A stretch of 64,000 nt of DNA from Marinilabilia rubra (GTDB lineage: Bacteria; Bacteroidota; Bacteroidia; Bacteroidales; Marinilabiliaceae): positions 186,001-250,000 of the forward strand of contig NZ_QEWP01000004.1 in assembly GCF_003121985.1 (NCBI RefSeq), written 5' to 3'. Below, one piece after another: positions 1-8,817 of this stretch. Numbering within the stretch: position 1 is the stretch's first letter; each line of letters opens with the position of its first letter. The notes under the pieces were generated by a model. That model was not told the origin of the DNA. It saw only the letters and a program-made list of their open reading frames with translations, and ran no database searches. The position numbers and the translations under genes are program-made.

Positions 1-677
1 TCTATCAGGTACTTCTCTGATCCTTCAGGATTCACTCCTTCTACGGGTCTTTTCCTGAAATCGTTTCGCACACCTTCCAGATCATTTGATTTTAACATTT
101 TGGCCAAATGCATCTTCCTAATCAATGCCGGCAAAACATGTGATCCCATTAAATTATAATTATCATTAGGACCATAAAGATTGGTTGGCATTACGGAAAT
201 AAAATTGGTTCTATATTGAAGGTTATATGATTCAGTCATCTTCATACCGGCAATCTTGGCAATTGCATATGGTTCATTGGTGTACTCAAGAACATCAGTA
301 AGCAAATGCTCTTCCTTCATGGGCTGAGGACAGTTCTTAGGATAAATACATGAACTTCCCAAAAACAAGAGTTTTTTCACATCCGATTTCCATGAAAAGT
401 GAATGATGTTATTTTGAATTTGGATATTCTGATAGATAAATTCAGCCCGGTAAGTATTATTGGCCATAATCCCCCCAACTTTTGCAGCAGCCAAAAATAC
501 AAATTCCGGTTTCTCTTTTTCAAAAAAGGCCTCTACAGCTTTCTGATCAAGTAAATCAAGCTCCTTGCGAGACCGGAGTATGAGATTATTGTACCCCAGG
601 GCTTTCAATTCACGGACAATGGCAGATCCCACTAACCCGTTGTGGCCGGCCACGAAAATTTTGCTGTTTAATTCCAT
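1..677 (-). CDS. fcl: GDP-L-fucose synthase, C-terminal part cut by the window edge
   Basis: This NAD(P)-dependent SDR enzyme turns GDP-4-keto-6-deoxymannose into GDP-L-fucose in the cytoplasm, a donor for capsule, O-antigen or glycoprotein glycans. About 225 N-terminal residues are in the window. The translation starts [20 protein letters not shown], with the nucleotide-binding glycine motif GHNGLVG. It continues with the family signature AAAKVGGI, the GSSCIYP serine region and the YAIAKIAG Tyr-Lys pair. The ATG overlaps the TAA stop of gmd (TAATG), so the two genes are probably translationally coupled. Gmd supplies the substrate. The gene runs off the left edge, so its C-terminus cannot be judged. 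Confidence 0.93.
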   Translation of the reverse strand, partial: MELNSKIFVAGHNGLVGSAIVRELKALGYNNLILRSRKELDLLDQKAVEAFFEKEKPEFVFLAAAKVGGIMANNTYRAEFIYQNIQIQNNIIHFSWKSDVKKLLFLGSSCIYPKNCPQPMKEEHLLTDVLEYTNEPYAIAKIAGMKMTESYNLQYRTNFISVMPTNLYGPNDNYNLMGSHVLPALIRKMHLAKMLKSNDLEGVRNDFRKRPVEGVNPEGSEKYLI

Positions 678-1792
678 TATTCGAAATAGTTCAGTGTTTG
701 GTATCCACCTTCGTTCAGGTATTTATCACGCTTCATCAACTTCAGATCGCTGACCATCATATCTTTCACCAGGCCCTGGAGGTCGTACTCTGGTTTCCAG
801 CCTAACTTTTCCTGAGCCTTGGCAGGATCACCAATTAACAAATCCACTTCTGTGGGACGGAAATACCTGGGATCCACCTCTACCACACATTTATCTTTTT
901 TAAGCTGATATTCAGGATTCTTGCAAGCTACCACATAACCCTTTTCATCAACTCCTTCTCCTTTGAATTCTATTTCAATACCTGCCTCTGAAAATGCAAG
1001 TTTAACAAACTCACGTACCTCTGTCGTAACTCCTGTTGCAACCACAAAATCTTCCGGCTTATCCTGCTGAAGCATCAAATACATAGCTTTCACATAATCT
1101 TTGGCATGCCCCCAATCACGCTTGGCTGACATGTTACCCAAATAGACTTTATCCTGCAATCCAAGTGCAATACGGGCAACAGCGCGTGTGATTTTCCGGG
1201 TCACAAAAGTTTCTCCCCGGATGGGTGATTCGTGATTAAAAAGTATCCCGTTACAGGCATACATGTCATAAGCTTCACGGTAATTCACGGTTATCCAATA
1301 TCCATAAAGCTTTGCAACGGCATAGGGTGACCGTGGATAAAAAGGCGTCTTTTCGGATTGCGGAACTTCCTGCACCAGACCATATAGTTCACTGGTTGAT
1401 GCCTGATAGAAGCGTGTTTTTTTTGTCATTCCTAAAAGCCTTATGGCTTCTAAAATCCTCAATGTTCCAACTCCATCGGCGTTGGCAGTATATTCCGGTG
1501 TATCAAAACTAACCTGAACATGGGACATCGCTGCAAGGTTGTAAATTTCATCCGGTTGTACTTCCTGAATTATCCGGATCAAATTGGTTGAATCCGTTAA
1601 ATCTCCATAATGCAGAAAGAAATTGCGGTGTTCAACGTGTGGATCCTGATAAAGATGGTCAATACGCTCAGTGTTAAACAAAGAACTGCGTCGTTTTATA
1701 CCATGTACTATATAACCTTTCTTCAGAAGAAACTCTGATAAATAGGCTCCATCCTGACCGGTAATCCCGGTTATAAGAGCAACTTTTGCCAT
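677..1792 (-). CDS. gmd: GDP-mannose 4,6-dehydratase
   Basis: Cytoplasmic dehydratase that makes GDP-4-keto-6-deoxy-D-mannose from GDP-D-mannose, the first step to GDP-L-fucose. At 371 residues it has full family length. Visible motifs are the N-terminal [10 protein letters not shown] nucleotide-binding loop, the ASTSELYG active-site segment, the [12 protein letters not shown] Tyr-Lys motif and [16 protein letters not shown], all typical of Gmd. It sits 91 bp downstream of the UDP-sugar epimerase gene and overlaps fcl by one base. The three genes look like one nucleotide-sugar operon on the minus strand, possibly the start of a larger surface polysaccharide cluster beyond the left edge. Confidence 0.97.
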   Translation of the reverse strand: MAKVALITGITGQDGAYLSEFLLKKGYIVHGIKRRSSLFNTERIDHLYQDPHVEHRNFFLHYGDLTDSTNLIRIIQEVQPDEIYNLAAMSHVQVSFDTPEYTANADGVGTLRILEAIRLLGMTKKTRFYQASTSELYGLVQEVPQSEKTPFYPRSPYAVAKLYGYWITVNYREAYDMYACNGILFNHESPIRGETFVTRKITRAVARIALGLQDKVYLGNMSAKRDWGHAKDYVKAMYLMLQQDKPEDFVVATGVTTEVREFVKLAFSEAGIEIEFKGEGVDEKGYVVACKNPEYQLKKDKCVVEVDPRYFRPTEVDLLIGDPAKAQEKLGWKPEYDLQGLVKDMMVSDLKLMKRDKYLNEGGYQTLNYFE

Positions 1793-1883
1793 AATATGTT
1801 TTGGTTAAGTGAATATATTATCAAAAAACAATTACAAAATTAAAATAAAATGGGGTGCTTTCAATAAAACCTAAGCTGATAAG

Positions 1884-2888
1884 CTATGAATTTGAACCGG
1901 CAGCAACGGATAAATTAGTCCAATACCAGTGAATGGCTTCTTTTAATCCATCTCCAACCTTATATGTAGGATTATATCCCAAAAGTTTTTCTCCTTTTTC
2001 AACAGAAGCCAATGAGTGTGGAACATCTCCCTTTCTTTCAGGGCCATATTTAATTTCAACCTTCTCTATAGCCTGATCGTATTGACTTAACAGGTTTTTA
2101 AGATGACCGACTAACTCATTTAAAGATGTTCTTTCGCCACAAGCTACATTGTAAACAGTATTTACCGCTTTGGAATCTTCCACCATGGCAGCTAATTCAT
2201 TGGCCTGAACCACATTTTTTACGTATGTAAAATCTCTGGAGAATGAACCATCTCCGTTTACCAAAGGCGATTCTCTTGCAATAAGGGAACTTACAAACTT
2301 TGGAATCACTGCTGCATAAGCCCCGTTGGGATCCTGGCGGGGCCCAAAAACATTGAAATACCGGAGTCCAACCAACTCCATATCATACAGTTTACTGAAC
2401 ACATCAGCATAAAGTTCATCCACATACTTAGTAATGGCATAAGGCGAAAGAGGTTTGCCTATTTTATCTTCAACTTTAGGCATCACCTCGCTATCTCCAT
2501 AAGTTGAAGAACTCGCTGCATATACCAAACGCTTCACTCCTTCATCCCGGGCAGCAACAAGCATGTTTAAAAATCCTCCCACATTAACATCATTAGAGGT
2601 TATGGGATCATTGATTGAACGCGGAACAGACCCCAATGCTGCCTGATGAAGGACTATCTCTTTGTCTTTAACTGCTGTGCGACATTCGTCAAGATTGCGA
2701 ATGTCCCCTTCAATCAGTATAAAGCCGGGATGATTGAGAAATCCGGAAATATTTTCACGTTTGCCGGTAGAAAAATTATCCAGGCAGGTTACTTCGTTAT
2801 TTTGCTGAAGCAGCTTTTCGATGATATTAGACCCAATAAAACCGGCACCTCCGGTTACCAGGACTTTTTTGTTAGTAATAATACCCAT
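1884..2888 (-). CDS. wbpP: NAD-dependent UDP-sugar 4-epimerase, WbpP/TviC type
   Basis: A 334-residue extended SDR epimerase. The Rossmann motif TGGAGFIGSN is near residue 12, followed by LDNFSTGK, the serine segment AASSSTYGDS, the SPYAITKYVDELYA Tyr-Lys motif and GLRYFNVFGPRQDPNGAY. This set is characteristic of the WbpP/TviC group, which interconverts UDP-GlcNAc and UDP-GalNAc or their uronic acids for capsule and O-antigen synthesis. It is the first gene of the wbpP-gmd-fcl run. Family assignment is firm. The exact sugar specificity is inferred from motif likeness only, and a UDP-glucose 4-epimerase role cannot be excluded. Confidence 0.85.
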   Translation of the reverse strand: MGIITNKKVLVTGGAGFIGSNIIEKLLQQNNEVTCLDNFSTGKRENISGFLNHPGFILIEGDIRNLDECRTAVKDKEIVLHQAALGSVPRSINDPITSNDVNVGGFLNMLVAARDEGVKRLVYAASSSTYGDSEVMPKVEDKIGKPLSPYAITKYVDELYADVFSKLYDMELVGLRYFNVFGPRQDPNGAYAAVIPKFVSSLIARESPLVNGDGSFSRDFTYVKNVVQANELAAMVEDSKAVNTVYNVACGERTSLNELVGHLKNLLSQYDQAIEKVEIKYGPERKGDVPHSLASVEKGEKLLGYNPTYKVGDGLKEAIHWYWTNLSVAAGSNS

Positions 2889-3003
2889 AGTGTTACAACT
2901 TTCAATTATTCAAATTCGGAAAAACCAAAAGGGTTTGCTATCCCCCTGGAACATAACTAACATGAAAAGAACCATTTTGATTAATCAACTCCCATAAAAT
3001 TGC

Positions 3004-3033
3004 AAAAAAAAAGCGGCAATTGCCGCTTTTTTT
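3004..3033 (-). terminator. Intrinsic terminator after rny
   Basis: AGCGGCAATTGCCGCT forms a perfect hairpin flanked by A7-8 on one side and T7 on the other. It ends 15 bp past the rny stop codon. The symmetric A/T tracts mean it could also stop transcription from the other direction. Confidence 0.88.
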
Positions 3034-3048
3034 GACCTAAGTATCATT

Positions 3049-4587
3049 TTACTTGGCATAATTAATAGCCCTTGTTTCTCTGATTACCGTTATTTTGACC
3101 TGCCCCGGGTAGGTCATTTCCGTTTGAATTTTTTGGGCGATATCAGAAGAAAGCTGATCAGCCTCATGATCACTAACTTTCTCGCTTCCAACAATAACTC
3201 TAAGTTCACGGCCTGCCTGAATGGCGTAAGTCTTCAAGACTCCGGGATATGATAATGCCAATGTTTCAAGATCCTTCAGACGTTTAATATAAGCTTCAAC
3301 AACTTCTCTCCGTGCTCCCGGACGAGCTCCCGAAATGGCATCACATACCTGAATAACCGGTGATATCATGCTGGTCATTTCAACTTCATCATGGTGAGCT
3401 CCAATAGCATTACAAATATCGGGCTTTTCTTTGTATTTTTCCGCGAGTTTCATTCCCAAAATAGCGTGTGGCAAATCAGGATCTTCGTCACTCACTTTTC
3501 CTATATCATGCAACAGGCCGGCTCGCTTGGCGCGTTTGGCGTTAAGCCCAAGCTCTGAAGCCATTATTGCGCACAGATTGGCTGTTTCCCGGCTGTGCTG
3601 AAGCAAGTTCTGACCATATGAAGAGCGGTACTTCATTTTACCTATCAACTTAATCAGTTCGGGGTGTAAACCATGAACTCCAAGGTCAATAGCAGTACGC
3701 TTTCCATTCTCAATCATTTCCTCTTCAACTTGCTTACGTACCTTATTCACAACCTCTTCAATTCGCGCTGGGTGAATACGCCCGTCAGTGACCAGCTGGT
3801 GAAGTGCCAAACGAGCTACCTCTCTGCGCATGGGATCAAATCCGGACAAAACAATTGCTTCCGGCGTATCATCAACAATGATTTCTACACCTGTAGCAGC
3901 CTCCAATGCCCTGATATTACGCCCTTCACGACCAATAATACGACCCTTGATCTCATCAGAATCGATATGGAATATGGTCACTGAATTTTCAATGGCAGTT
4001 TCAGTAGCCGTACGCTGAATAGTCTGAAGAACAATACGTTTTGACTCTTTATTGGCATTGATGCGAGCTTCATCCATAATGTCATTGATGTATGACATTG
4101 CCTCGGTCTTGGCTTCCGCTTTAAGCGATTCCACCAACATTTCCCTGGCTTCCTCGGCTGACATCCCCGAAATAGCTTCTAATTGTTCAACCTGCCTCTT
4201 ATGCGTGCGATCCAGATCTTCACTCTTTTTCTCAACCAACTCCAACTGCTGATCAAGATTCTCCCGAATGGCTTCATTTTCCTTTCTCTTTCTCTGGAAT
4301 TCCTCCATTTTCTGGGAAAAGGCAGATTCTTTTTGCTTCAGTTTATTCTCTGCAGCAACAATTTTAGAATTTCGGGCATTTATTTCCTTTTCGTGCTCAG
4401 CTTTGAGCTGTAAAAATTTTTCCTTAGCCTGAAGTATCTTATCCTTCTTGATAACTTCAGCCTCTGCTTCAGCTTCACTGATTATTTTCCTTGAACGGGA
4501 ACCAAGTGCTTTGTGTATAAGCACCCAGGCTGCTCCGCCACCAGCGAGAAAAGCAACAATTGCTATTACTATCTCCATTATTTCCAT
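3049..4587 (-). CDS. rny: Ribonuclease Y
   Basis: Membrane-anchored endoribonuclease that starts decay of many mRNAs. From the start chosen here the protein has 512 residues, close to the usual length of about 520. It shows an N-terminal membrane helix ([18 protein letters not shown]), a long charged coiled coil at about 30-200, a KH domain with [15 protein letters not shown] at about 210, and an HD domain with HSRETANL and [12 protein letters not shown]. The open frame runs 35 codons further upstream, but those codons translate a structured RNA candidate with its own terminator and do not look like protein, so ATG 4587 (or 4578) is preferred. It lies downstream of zapA and ends in a strong hairpin terminator. 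Confidence 0.95.
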   Translation of the reverse strand: MEIMEIVIAIVAFLAGGGAAWVLIHKALGSRSRKIISEAEAEAEVIKKDKILQAKEKFLQLKAEHEKEINARNSKIVAAENKLKQKESAFSQKMEEFQRKRKENEAIRENLDQQLELVEKKSEDLDRTHKRQVEQLEAISGMSAEEAREMLVESLKAEAKTEAMSYINDIMDEARINANKESKRIVLQTIQRTATETAIENSVTIFHIDSDEIKGRIIGREGRNIRALEAATGVEIIVDDTPEAIVLSGFDPMRREVARLALHQLVTDGRIHPARIEEVVNKVRKQVEEEMIENGKRTAIDLGVHGLHPELIKLIGKMKYRSSYGQNLLQHSRETANLCAIMASELGLNAKRAKRAGLLHDIGKVSDEDPDLPHAILGMKLAEKYKEKPDICNAIGAHHDEVEMTSMISPVIQVCDAISGARPGARREVVEAYIKRLKDLETLALSYPGVLKTYAIQAGRELRVIVGSEKVSDHEADQLSSDIAQKIQTEMTYPGQVKITVIRETRAINYAK

Positions 4588-4610
4588 CACTTCATATTTA
4601 ACAAATGGTA

Positions 4611-4695
4611 CAAAAAAACCGCAACCTCGTCCTGAATCATTAGACACCTTATTGCCAGGCAATAAAGTATTTTCAGGAAAAAGTGCGGGCAACTT
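4611..4695 (-). ncRNA. ssrS: Candidate 6S-like RNA between zapA and rny
   Basis: Read on the minus strand, this about 85-nt stretch can fold as one long interrupted hairpin. A closing stem CCGCA/TGCGG (4684-4688 with 4619-4623) is followed by an internal loop. Next comes CCTGAA/TTCAGG (4672-4677 with 4631-4636), then an asymmetric bubble and an apical stem over the palindrome at 4649-4665. The closing stem runs straight into seven T (4612-4618), so the RNA would end in its own terminator. Stem, central bubble and stem next to zapA is the 6S RNA layout, and zapA is a known 6S neighbour in proteobacteria. Identity as 6S is inference; an rny leader or attenuator is the alternative. Confidence 0.45.
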
Positions 4696-4711
4696 TAATA
4701 TATAAAATTGT

Positions 4712-5002
4712 TTACTCTTCGGTCAGGATTGCTTCTAATTTATCGTTTAAGTCCTTTACGGCATCTACAATAGGCGAATAATCATGTTTGTTTTCAAGGT
4801 CCAACATCTTAATAACATACTGCAAAGAAGCCATAGCCAAAAAGTCCTGAACATCTTTGTCGTGATACCGCTGTTTATACTGTAAAACTTTCTCATTAAT
4901 CAGACGTGCAGCCTTCCTGATTTTTTCTTCATCATCCCTGTCAACACGCAGCGGATAATACCGGTCTGCCACATTTACTCTTATGGAAAGCTTGTCATCC
5001 AT
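4712..5002 (-). CDS. zapA: Cell division protein ZapA
   Basis: Small cytoplasmic FtsZ-ring stabiliser of 96 residues. The N-terminal beta strand region ([20 protein letters not shown]), [15 protein letters not shown] and the following amphipathic helix with [18 protein letters not shown] fit the ZapA fold, a globular head and a coiled-coil tail. The gene starts 9 bp after the coiled-coil gene upstream and precedes the 6S-like RNA and rny, so this is a short division and RNA-decay cluster. Confidence 0.88.
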   Translation of the reverse strand: MDDKLSIRVNVADRYYPLRVDRDDEEKIRKAARLINEKVLQYKQRYHDKDVQDFLAMASLQYVIKMLDLENKHDYSPIVDAVKDLNDKLEAILTEE

Positions 5003-5011
5003 TTAATGTAC

Positions 5012-5305
5012 TTAACGATTTAATAGCGCAATGCACTTATCTATTTCCCGCACAATCTGATTGATCCTTGTTTTGGTTTGCTGAACATCTTCGGGGCCAC
5101 TCTCCAGAACTTTTGCTATTTTAGTGTGCCCCAGTTGCTGCTCAATTTCGGCCTTTGAATTAACCGCCTCCTTCAACTGACTGGTAAGTTGCGATACTTC
5201 ATTTTTAAGCATCTCGTTTTCCCGTTTTGTATTACGGTACAACTCAACCAATCGATCAACCCGATTACTTAATTCAACAACCAACTCTTTGTTTGGATCA
5301 ACCAT
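5012..5305 (-). CDS. Small coiled-coil protein upstream of zapA (ZapB-like)
   Basis: A 97-residue hydrophilic protein. Residues about 8-60 form a continuous heptad-like helix (VELSNRVDRLVELYRNTKRE and onward), followed by a short second helix ending CIALLNR. There is no signal peptide and no membrane segment. Its size, coiled coil and position just ahead of zapA suggest a ZapB-like division accessory factor, but homology cannot be shown from the sequence alone. It is probably co-transcribed with zapA. Confidence 0.75.
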   Translation of the reverse strand: MVDPNKELVVELSNRVDRLVELYRNTKRENEMLKNEVSQLTSQLKEAVNSKAEIEQQLGHTKIAKVLESGPEDVQQTKTRINQIVREIDKCIALLNR

Positions 5306-5519
5306 TGCTCAATTGTTCTTTAGTAACAATTAGCTTAATTAATTCATTAAATATCAAGAAAAAAAGATATATAAATACATATAATCAAGCCCCTTATTAC
5401 TCCCACTTAAACCTTTTCTTTAATATTATTTTCTTTCGGTTTTATGGATAATTCATTACAAAATTAACATTGTTTCAATATTACCCAAAATCCAAGAGGA
5501 AAAAATGTTTAATTATATA

Positions 5520-5566
5520 AATAAAATAAGGGCGAAGCGGCATTTTCACTAAATGCCACTCCGCCC
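5520..5566 (-). terminator. Terminator of the TonB receptor gene
   Basis: Two 16-nt arms (5530-5545 and 5551-5566) pair with G-U wobbles only when read on the minus strand. On the plus strand the same positions become A-C mismatches, which fixes the strand. The minus-strand RNA continues into a T-rich tail (TTATTTTATTT). The hairpin starts 28 bp after the receptor stop codon. Confidence 0.8.
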
Positions 5567-5593
5567 CCTCAAATATATTGAATAATAATTTTT

Positions 5594-7636
5594 CTAATAA
5601 CCAACCGAGAATTGAACGCCGGCTTTTATCCATCTGCCCGGTCTCTCGAGTTCTCCCATATCGTAATACTTCTTGTCAAACAAATTGGTGGCTTCTGCAA
5701 AGACCCTCCATGAATGGCTATGCCAGGTTATTCTCAAATCGGTAAGCCAAACTGGTTTGTATTCTATCAAAGCATCGTCTGATGACCTGGTAAACGAACC
5801 TACGCGATCCTGAAAAAGAAAATTCCAGCGAGCGGAGATATTTTTTACAATATCGTGCTGAACCCCTAAATTAAATTTATGCTTTAGGTGATTTAGAACA
5901 TAAACTGATTCATAGCCTTCTTCGGGATTTTTATCCTGATCCAGCCAGGCATAATTCAAGTCTAATTTTTCAATTAAAGGCACTCCAAGTTTCTTAGGAA
6001 AGACAGTTGTACTCACTTCAATACCATAAGCATTAATTTCATTTACATTTGAAGTAGTATATTCCTCTTCTCCGGTTTGGCGCCCCCAGTCAATTAAGTT
6101 TTCTCCTTTCCGGTAAAAACCATTAATATGACCTGAAACAACTTTGCTTACATACTTGACTCCCGACTCGATCGTTGAGGCCTCCTCAGGTTCAAGATCC
6201 GGATTTCCTACATTAGTGGGACCATCATAAAACAAATCGGTAAATGTTGGCATTCTCAATGACTGATTATAACTTGCCATCCATTTTAAGCGTGGTGAAA
6301 TCCAATAACTCACATCTACCCCGGGAAACCAATTTAAATGATAATCCAGCCCTGAGTTAAAGTTAGCCATAACCCCTCCTGAAACTGAAAGATTGCCTAT
6401 TTTAAGGTTATGCTCCAAAAACAAGGAGGTATTAGAGCGATGGTAGCTTTTAGTAAATTGCTTTCCAGATTCCCCCGGAACATCCAGTGGCTCATCCATA
6501 TCGATTCCAATATTATTACTCCAAATATTTTCGGAACGCACTTCACCACCGACGGATGTCTTACCCAGTTTCCAGGGGATTGTTGCATTGATGTTTCCCC
6601 CAAACACATCAGTCATATGATAATTGTGGCCTCCATACCAGCCGGCAGCATTTTCACTGTTTCTGAACAGCTCAAATCTGTCGTGGTGACGACGCCAGTA
6701 AACATTAGGCTTTAATTGAATGGTTTTTCCGGTTTCGAAACCAAGAGAGGAAAAGAAGGTACGGGTTTGTTCAAATTGGTTGGGATAAGTGGCAGTATAG
6801 AAAGAATTGGCCCCAAAAGCTTTATTGGTATAACCAGTCTGGAAATTCAGGCTTTCGTGCTCCTTTATATAACGAAGCTGATAGAAGAGATTTAATACAT
6901 CGAAGTCTGTATTATCTATGTAGCCATCGCTACCTCCCTTACTAGCTGAGAGATAACTGGTGGTTTTTCCAATGTTGTGATTTAGTGTGGCTCCAACATT
7001 ATAAAGGCCATTCTCTCCAGCCATAGTATTTACCGACACTTTGTTGTTCTTTAAAGTTCCGGTAATAATATTGATGGCTCCGCTGAAAGCATTTGGACCA
7101 TGCACCCTCGAAGCAGGGCCTTCAATAATTTCGATTCGATCAATGCTATTAAGATCTACAGGCAGGTTTAGGTTATGGTGACCAGTCTGAGGGTCGGTGA
7201 TATTCACACCATTCAATAAAACCATTACCTGATCAAAAGATCCACCGCGCAAACTAAGATCTGCCTGAACGCCCAAAGGACCTCTCTCTCGCACATCGAC
7301 ATTCATCATGTACTTTAGCAGTCCCTGAACACTCTGAACCGGTAAAGCTTCTATCTCACTCCTGGGAACCACCGTAATCAAACGTCCCACCTCGGAATAC
7401 AGCGAAGGTGCCCTGTGGGCTGTGACCTGCACTTCAGCAAGACGAATTTTGTTAGCAATAGAAGCTGTATCAGTTTGGGCAAAAGTGTTCATATACCCCA
7501 GACAGGTAAAATAAGCCAAGCCCAGCATGCCAATTTTCACATGGCGATGCAAAGTATTAAAAACAGAGTAATTTTGATGTTGCCAGCGTTTGAAGACCAG
7601 CGTTTTTGAGATTAAAAAATACTTTTTAATGTTCAT
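5594..7636 (-). CDS. TonB-dependent outer-membrane receptor
   Basis: Outer-membrane beta barrel for TonB-driven uptake, 680 residues from the start used here. A long basic N-region precedes a hydrophobic core (IGMLGLAYFTCLGYMNTFAQ) that ends in a likely signal peptidase site. The plug has SVQGLLKYMMNVDVRERG, DLSLRGGSFDQVMVLLNGV and IEIIEGPASRVHGPNAFSGA. The barrel includes PGVDVSYWISPRLKWMASYN and ends in the aromatic residue of FSVGY. The architecture is that of small BtuB/FepA-like receptors without a SusD partner. The ligand is unknown: no cobalamin riboswitch or cofactor gene is nearby. ATG 7636 is chosen because a TATCTTTG promoter word at 7667-7674 overlaps the longer open frame's ATG at 7669. 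Confidence 0.9.
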   Translation of the reverse strand: MNIKKYFLISKTLVFKRWQHQNYSVFNTLHRHVKIGMLGLAYFTCLGYMNTFAQTDTASIANKIRLAEVQVTAHRAPSLYSEVGRLITVVPRSEIEALPVQSVQGLLKYMMNVDVRERGPLGVQADLSLRGGSFDQVMVLLNGVNITDPQTGHHNLNLPVDLNSIDRIEIIEGPASRVHGPNAFSGAINIITGTLKNNKVSVNTMAGENGLYNVGATLNHNIGKTTSYLSASKGGSDGYIDNTDFDVLNLFYQLRYIKEHESLNFQTGYTNKAFGANSFYTATYPNQFEQTRTFFSSLGFETGKTIQLKPNVYWRRHHDRFELFRNSENAAGWYGGHNYHMTDVFGGNINATIPWKLGKTSVGGEVRSENIWSNNIGIDMDEPLDVPGESGKQFTKSYHRSNTSLFLEHNLKIGNLSVSGGVMANFNSGLDYHLNWFPGVDVSYWISPRLKWMASYNQSLRMPTFTDLFYDGPTNVGNPDLEPEEASTIESGVKYVSKVVSGHINGFYRKGENLIDWGRQTGEEEYTTSNVNEINAYGIEVSTTVFPKKLGVPLIEKLDLNYAWLDQDKNPEEGYESVYVLNHLKHKFNLGVQHDIVKNISARWNFLFQDRVGSFTRSSDDALIEYKPVWLTDLRITWHSHSWRVFAEATNLFDKKYYDMGELERPGRWIKAGVQFSVGY

Positions 7637-7666
7637 GATTAAAAATATTAGATTAAAAAAACGCTG

Positions 7667-7674
7667 CAAAGATA
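7667..7674 (-). promoter_or_regulatory. Candidate promoter -7 element of the TonB receptor gene
   Basis: TATCTTTG on the minus strand matches the Bacteroidota -7 consensus TAnnTTTG. No well-placed -33 TTG was found. Transcription would start near 7660, giving a leader of about 25 nt to ATG 7636. Confidence 0.45.
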
Positions 7675-7790
7675 AGGAATACAGGCCAACCTGACAGGTT
7701 GAAAAAGGTATTATTTCTCAACGAAGGAACAATAAAGCACAACCCGTTTTTGACCAATTAAGCATCACAAATAAAACCTCAAAACCCCCT

Positions 7791-7971
7791 AGCCTGATTA
7801 ATTCATGAATATTCGTTAATGAGATGTTCAAATAACAAGAAATACAATCAACCGCAGATAAAATTGATGAAGGAAATAATGATTTATTATCAAATCAATT
7901 TTATTGAGTACGATTGTAGTTCGCAGGTAGTTGAGCATCGCAATAGTTTATTTATGAATTATTCAGGTTAG
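7791..7971. repeat. Palindromic dispersed repeat, copy A (181 bp)
   Basis: The ends are inverted repeats: AGCCTGATTAATTCATGAAT at 7791-7810 opposes TTTATGAATTATTCAGGTTAG-type sequence at 7951-7971. Almost the whole unit folds back on itself, including GAGATGTTCAA (7821-7831) with TTGAGCATCGC (7931-7941) and AATACAATC (7841-7849) with GATTGTAGT (7912-7920). A second copy in the same orientation lies at 24193-24372. It contains no open frame. A MITE or REP-like element, or a structured RNA, is possible. Confidence 0.85.
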
Positions 7972-7975
7972 ATAT

Positions 7976-8010
7976 AAAAACAAAAACCCTCTCCGGAAAA
8001 CCGAAGAGGG
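7976..8010 (-). terminator. Terminator of the rpmB-rpmG-DUF4295 operon
   Basis: Arms 7987-7996 and 8001-8010 pair completely on the minus strand (CCCTCTTCGG with CCGGAGAGGG, one U-G) around a TTTT loop. A GTTTTTGTTTTT tail follows. It lies 38 bp past the stop of the last gene. Confidence 0.88.
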
Positions 8011-8047
8011 CTATATTGTTTCTCTCACTTAATGTGAGGACAGGAAA

Positions 8048-8200
8048 TTACTTCTTAAAGTAGTCTTTCACCATATCGTTAGGTATCACATCTTCCTGGA
8101 AAGAGTATGAACCTGTCTTAGAGGACTTAACCATTTTAATAACTTTGGTATGTCCTTTTCCTGCACCTTTCTGTAACGATGCTACTGATTTCTTAGCCAT
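8048..8200 (-). CDS. DUF4295 small basic protein linked to ribosomal genes
   Basis: A 50-residue basic protein, MAKKSVASLQKGAGKGHTKV at its start and ending NDMVKDYFKK. Bacteroidota carry this tiny DUF4295 family directly after rpmB and rpmG, as here, which suggests a ribosome-associated role that has not been defined. It starts 12 bp after the rpmG stop, and the operon terminator follows. Confidence 0.88.
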   Translation of the reverse strand: MAKKSVASLQKGAGKGHTKVIKMVKSSKTGSYSFQEDVIPNDMVKDYFKK

Positions 8201-8212
8201 GGTTCACTGTTT

Positions 8213-8401
8213 TTATTTGATTTCACGATGAACTGTATAACGCTTCAAAACAGGGTTATACTTTTTCAACTCTAGACGGTCCGGAGTATTTTTACGGTTT
8301 TTCAATGTAATATACCGTGAAGTTCCGGCCATTCCGCTGTCTTTATGTTCGGTACATTCTAAAATTACCTGAACGCGGTTTCCTTTGCTTTTCTTAGCCA
8401 T
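8213..8401 (-). CDS. rpmG: 50S ribosomal protein L33
   Basis: 62 residues, with [11 protein letters not shown] near the N-terminus, [20 protein letters not shown] in the middle and [14 protein letters not shown] at the end, the standard L33 pattern. It is the middle gene of rpmB-rpmG-DUF4295. Only one cysteine is visible (in LECTEH), so this is the form without the CxxC zinc ribbon, which fits low zinc dependence. Confidence 0.97.
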   Translation of the reverse strand: MAKKSKGNRVQVILECTEHKDSGMAGTSRYITLKNRKNTPDRLELKKYNPVLKRYTVHREIK

Positions 8402-8417
8402 AATTTACCCTCCGTTT

Positions 8418-8660
8418 TTAATATTTTGAAATATAACCATTTTTCCTGGCCGACTCCAGTGCTGCTTTAACACCGAGTTTATTAATCAGCCTAAGCCCTG
8501 AGGCAGAAACCTTCAGGCTAACCCAACGGTCCTCTTCGGGTAAATAAAACTTTTTATTGAAAAGGTTTGGATTGAATCTCCTTTTTGTCCTTCTCTTTGA
8601 GTGGGAAACGTTGTTTCCTACCTGAAAGCGTTTTCCTGTTATTTCACAAACTTTTGACAT
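8418..8660 (-). CDS. rpmB: 50S ribosomal protein L28
   Basis: 80 residues beginning [20 protein letters not shown], then [13 protein letters not shown] and [19 protein letters not shown], a typical L28. It is the first gene of a three-gene ribosomal operon on the minus strand, 16 bp ahead of rpmG. The upstream 157 bp to the next gene must hold the operon promoter, but no clear TAnnTTTG word was found there. Confidence 0.97.
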   Translation of the reverse strand: MSKVCEITGKRFQVGNNVSHSKRRTKRRFNPNLFNKKFYLPEEDRWVSLKVSASGLRLINKLGVKAALESARKNGYISKY

Positions 8661-8817
8661 TGCTCAACCGTTTTTCTTCGATACGTTTTTCAAACAGAGC
8701 GCAAAATACGGCATTTTTCTTAAAACAAACAAACTTTTTCTCTTATATTTTACTCAAAAAAGCGCAAATGATCAAATAACATTCGAGAAAGGAAATAATG
8801 ATCCCGGAACCAAAGCT

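Noticed and set aside
4588-4692. N-terminal extension of RNase Y by 35 residues
   Set aside because: The extra codons overlap a structured RNA candidate with its own T-run terminator, and the family start MEI(M)EIVIAI lies at 4587/4578.
7670-7790. Cobalamin riboswitch upstream of the BtuB-like receptor
   Set aside because: No B12-box-like sequence is present, and the candidate promoter leaves a leader of only about 25 nt.
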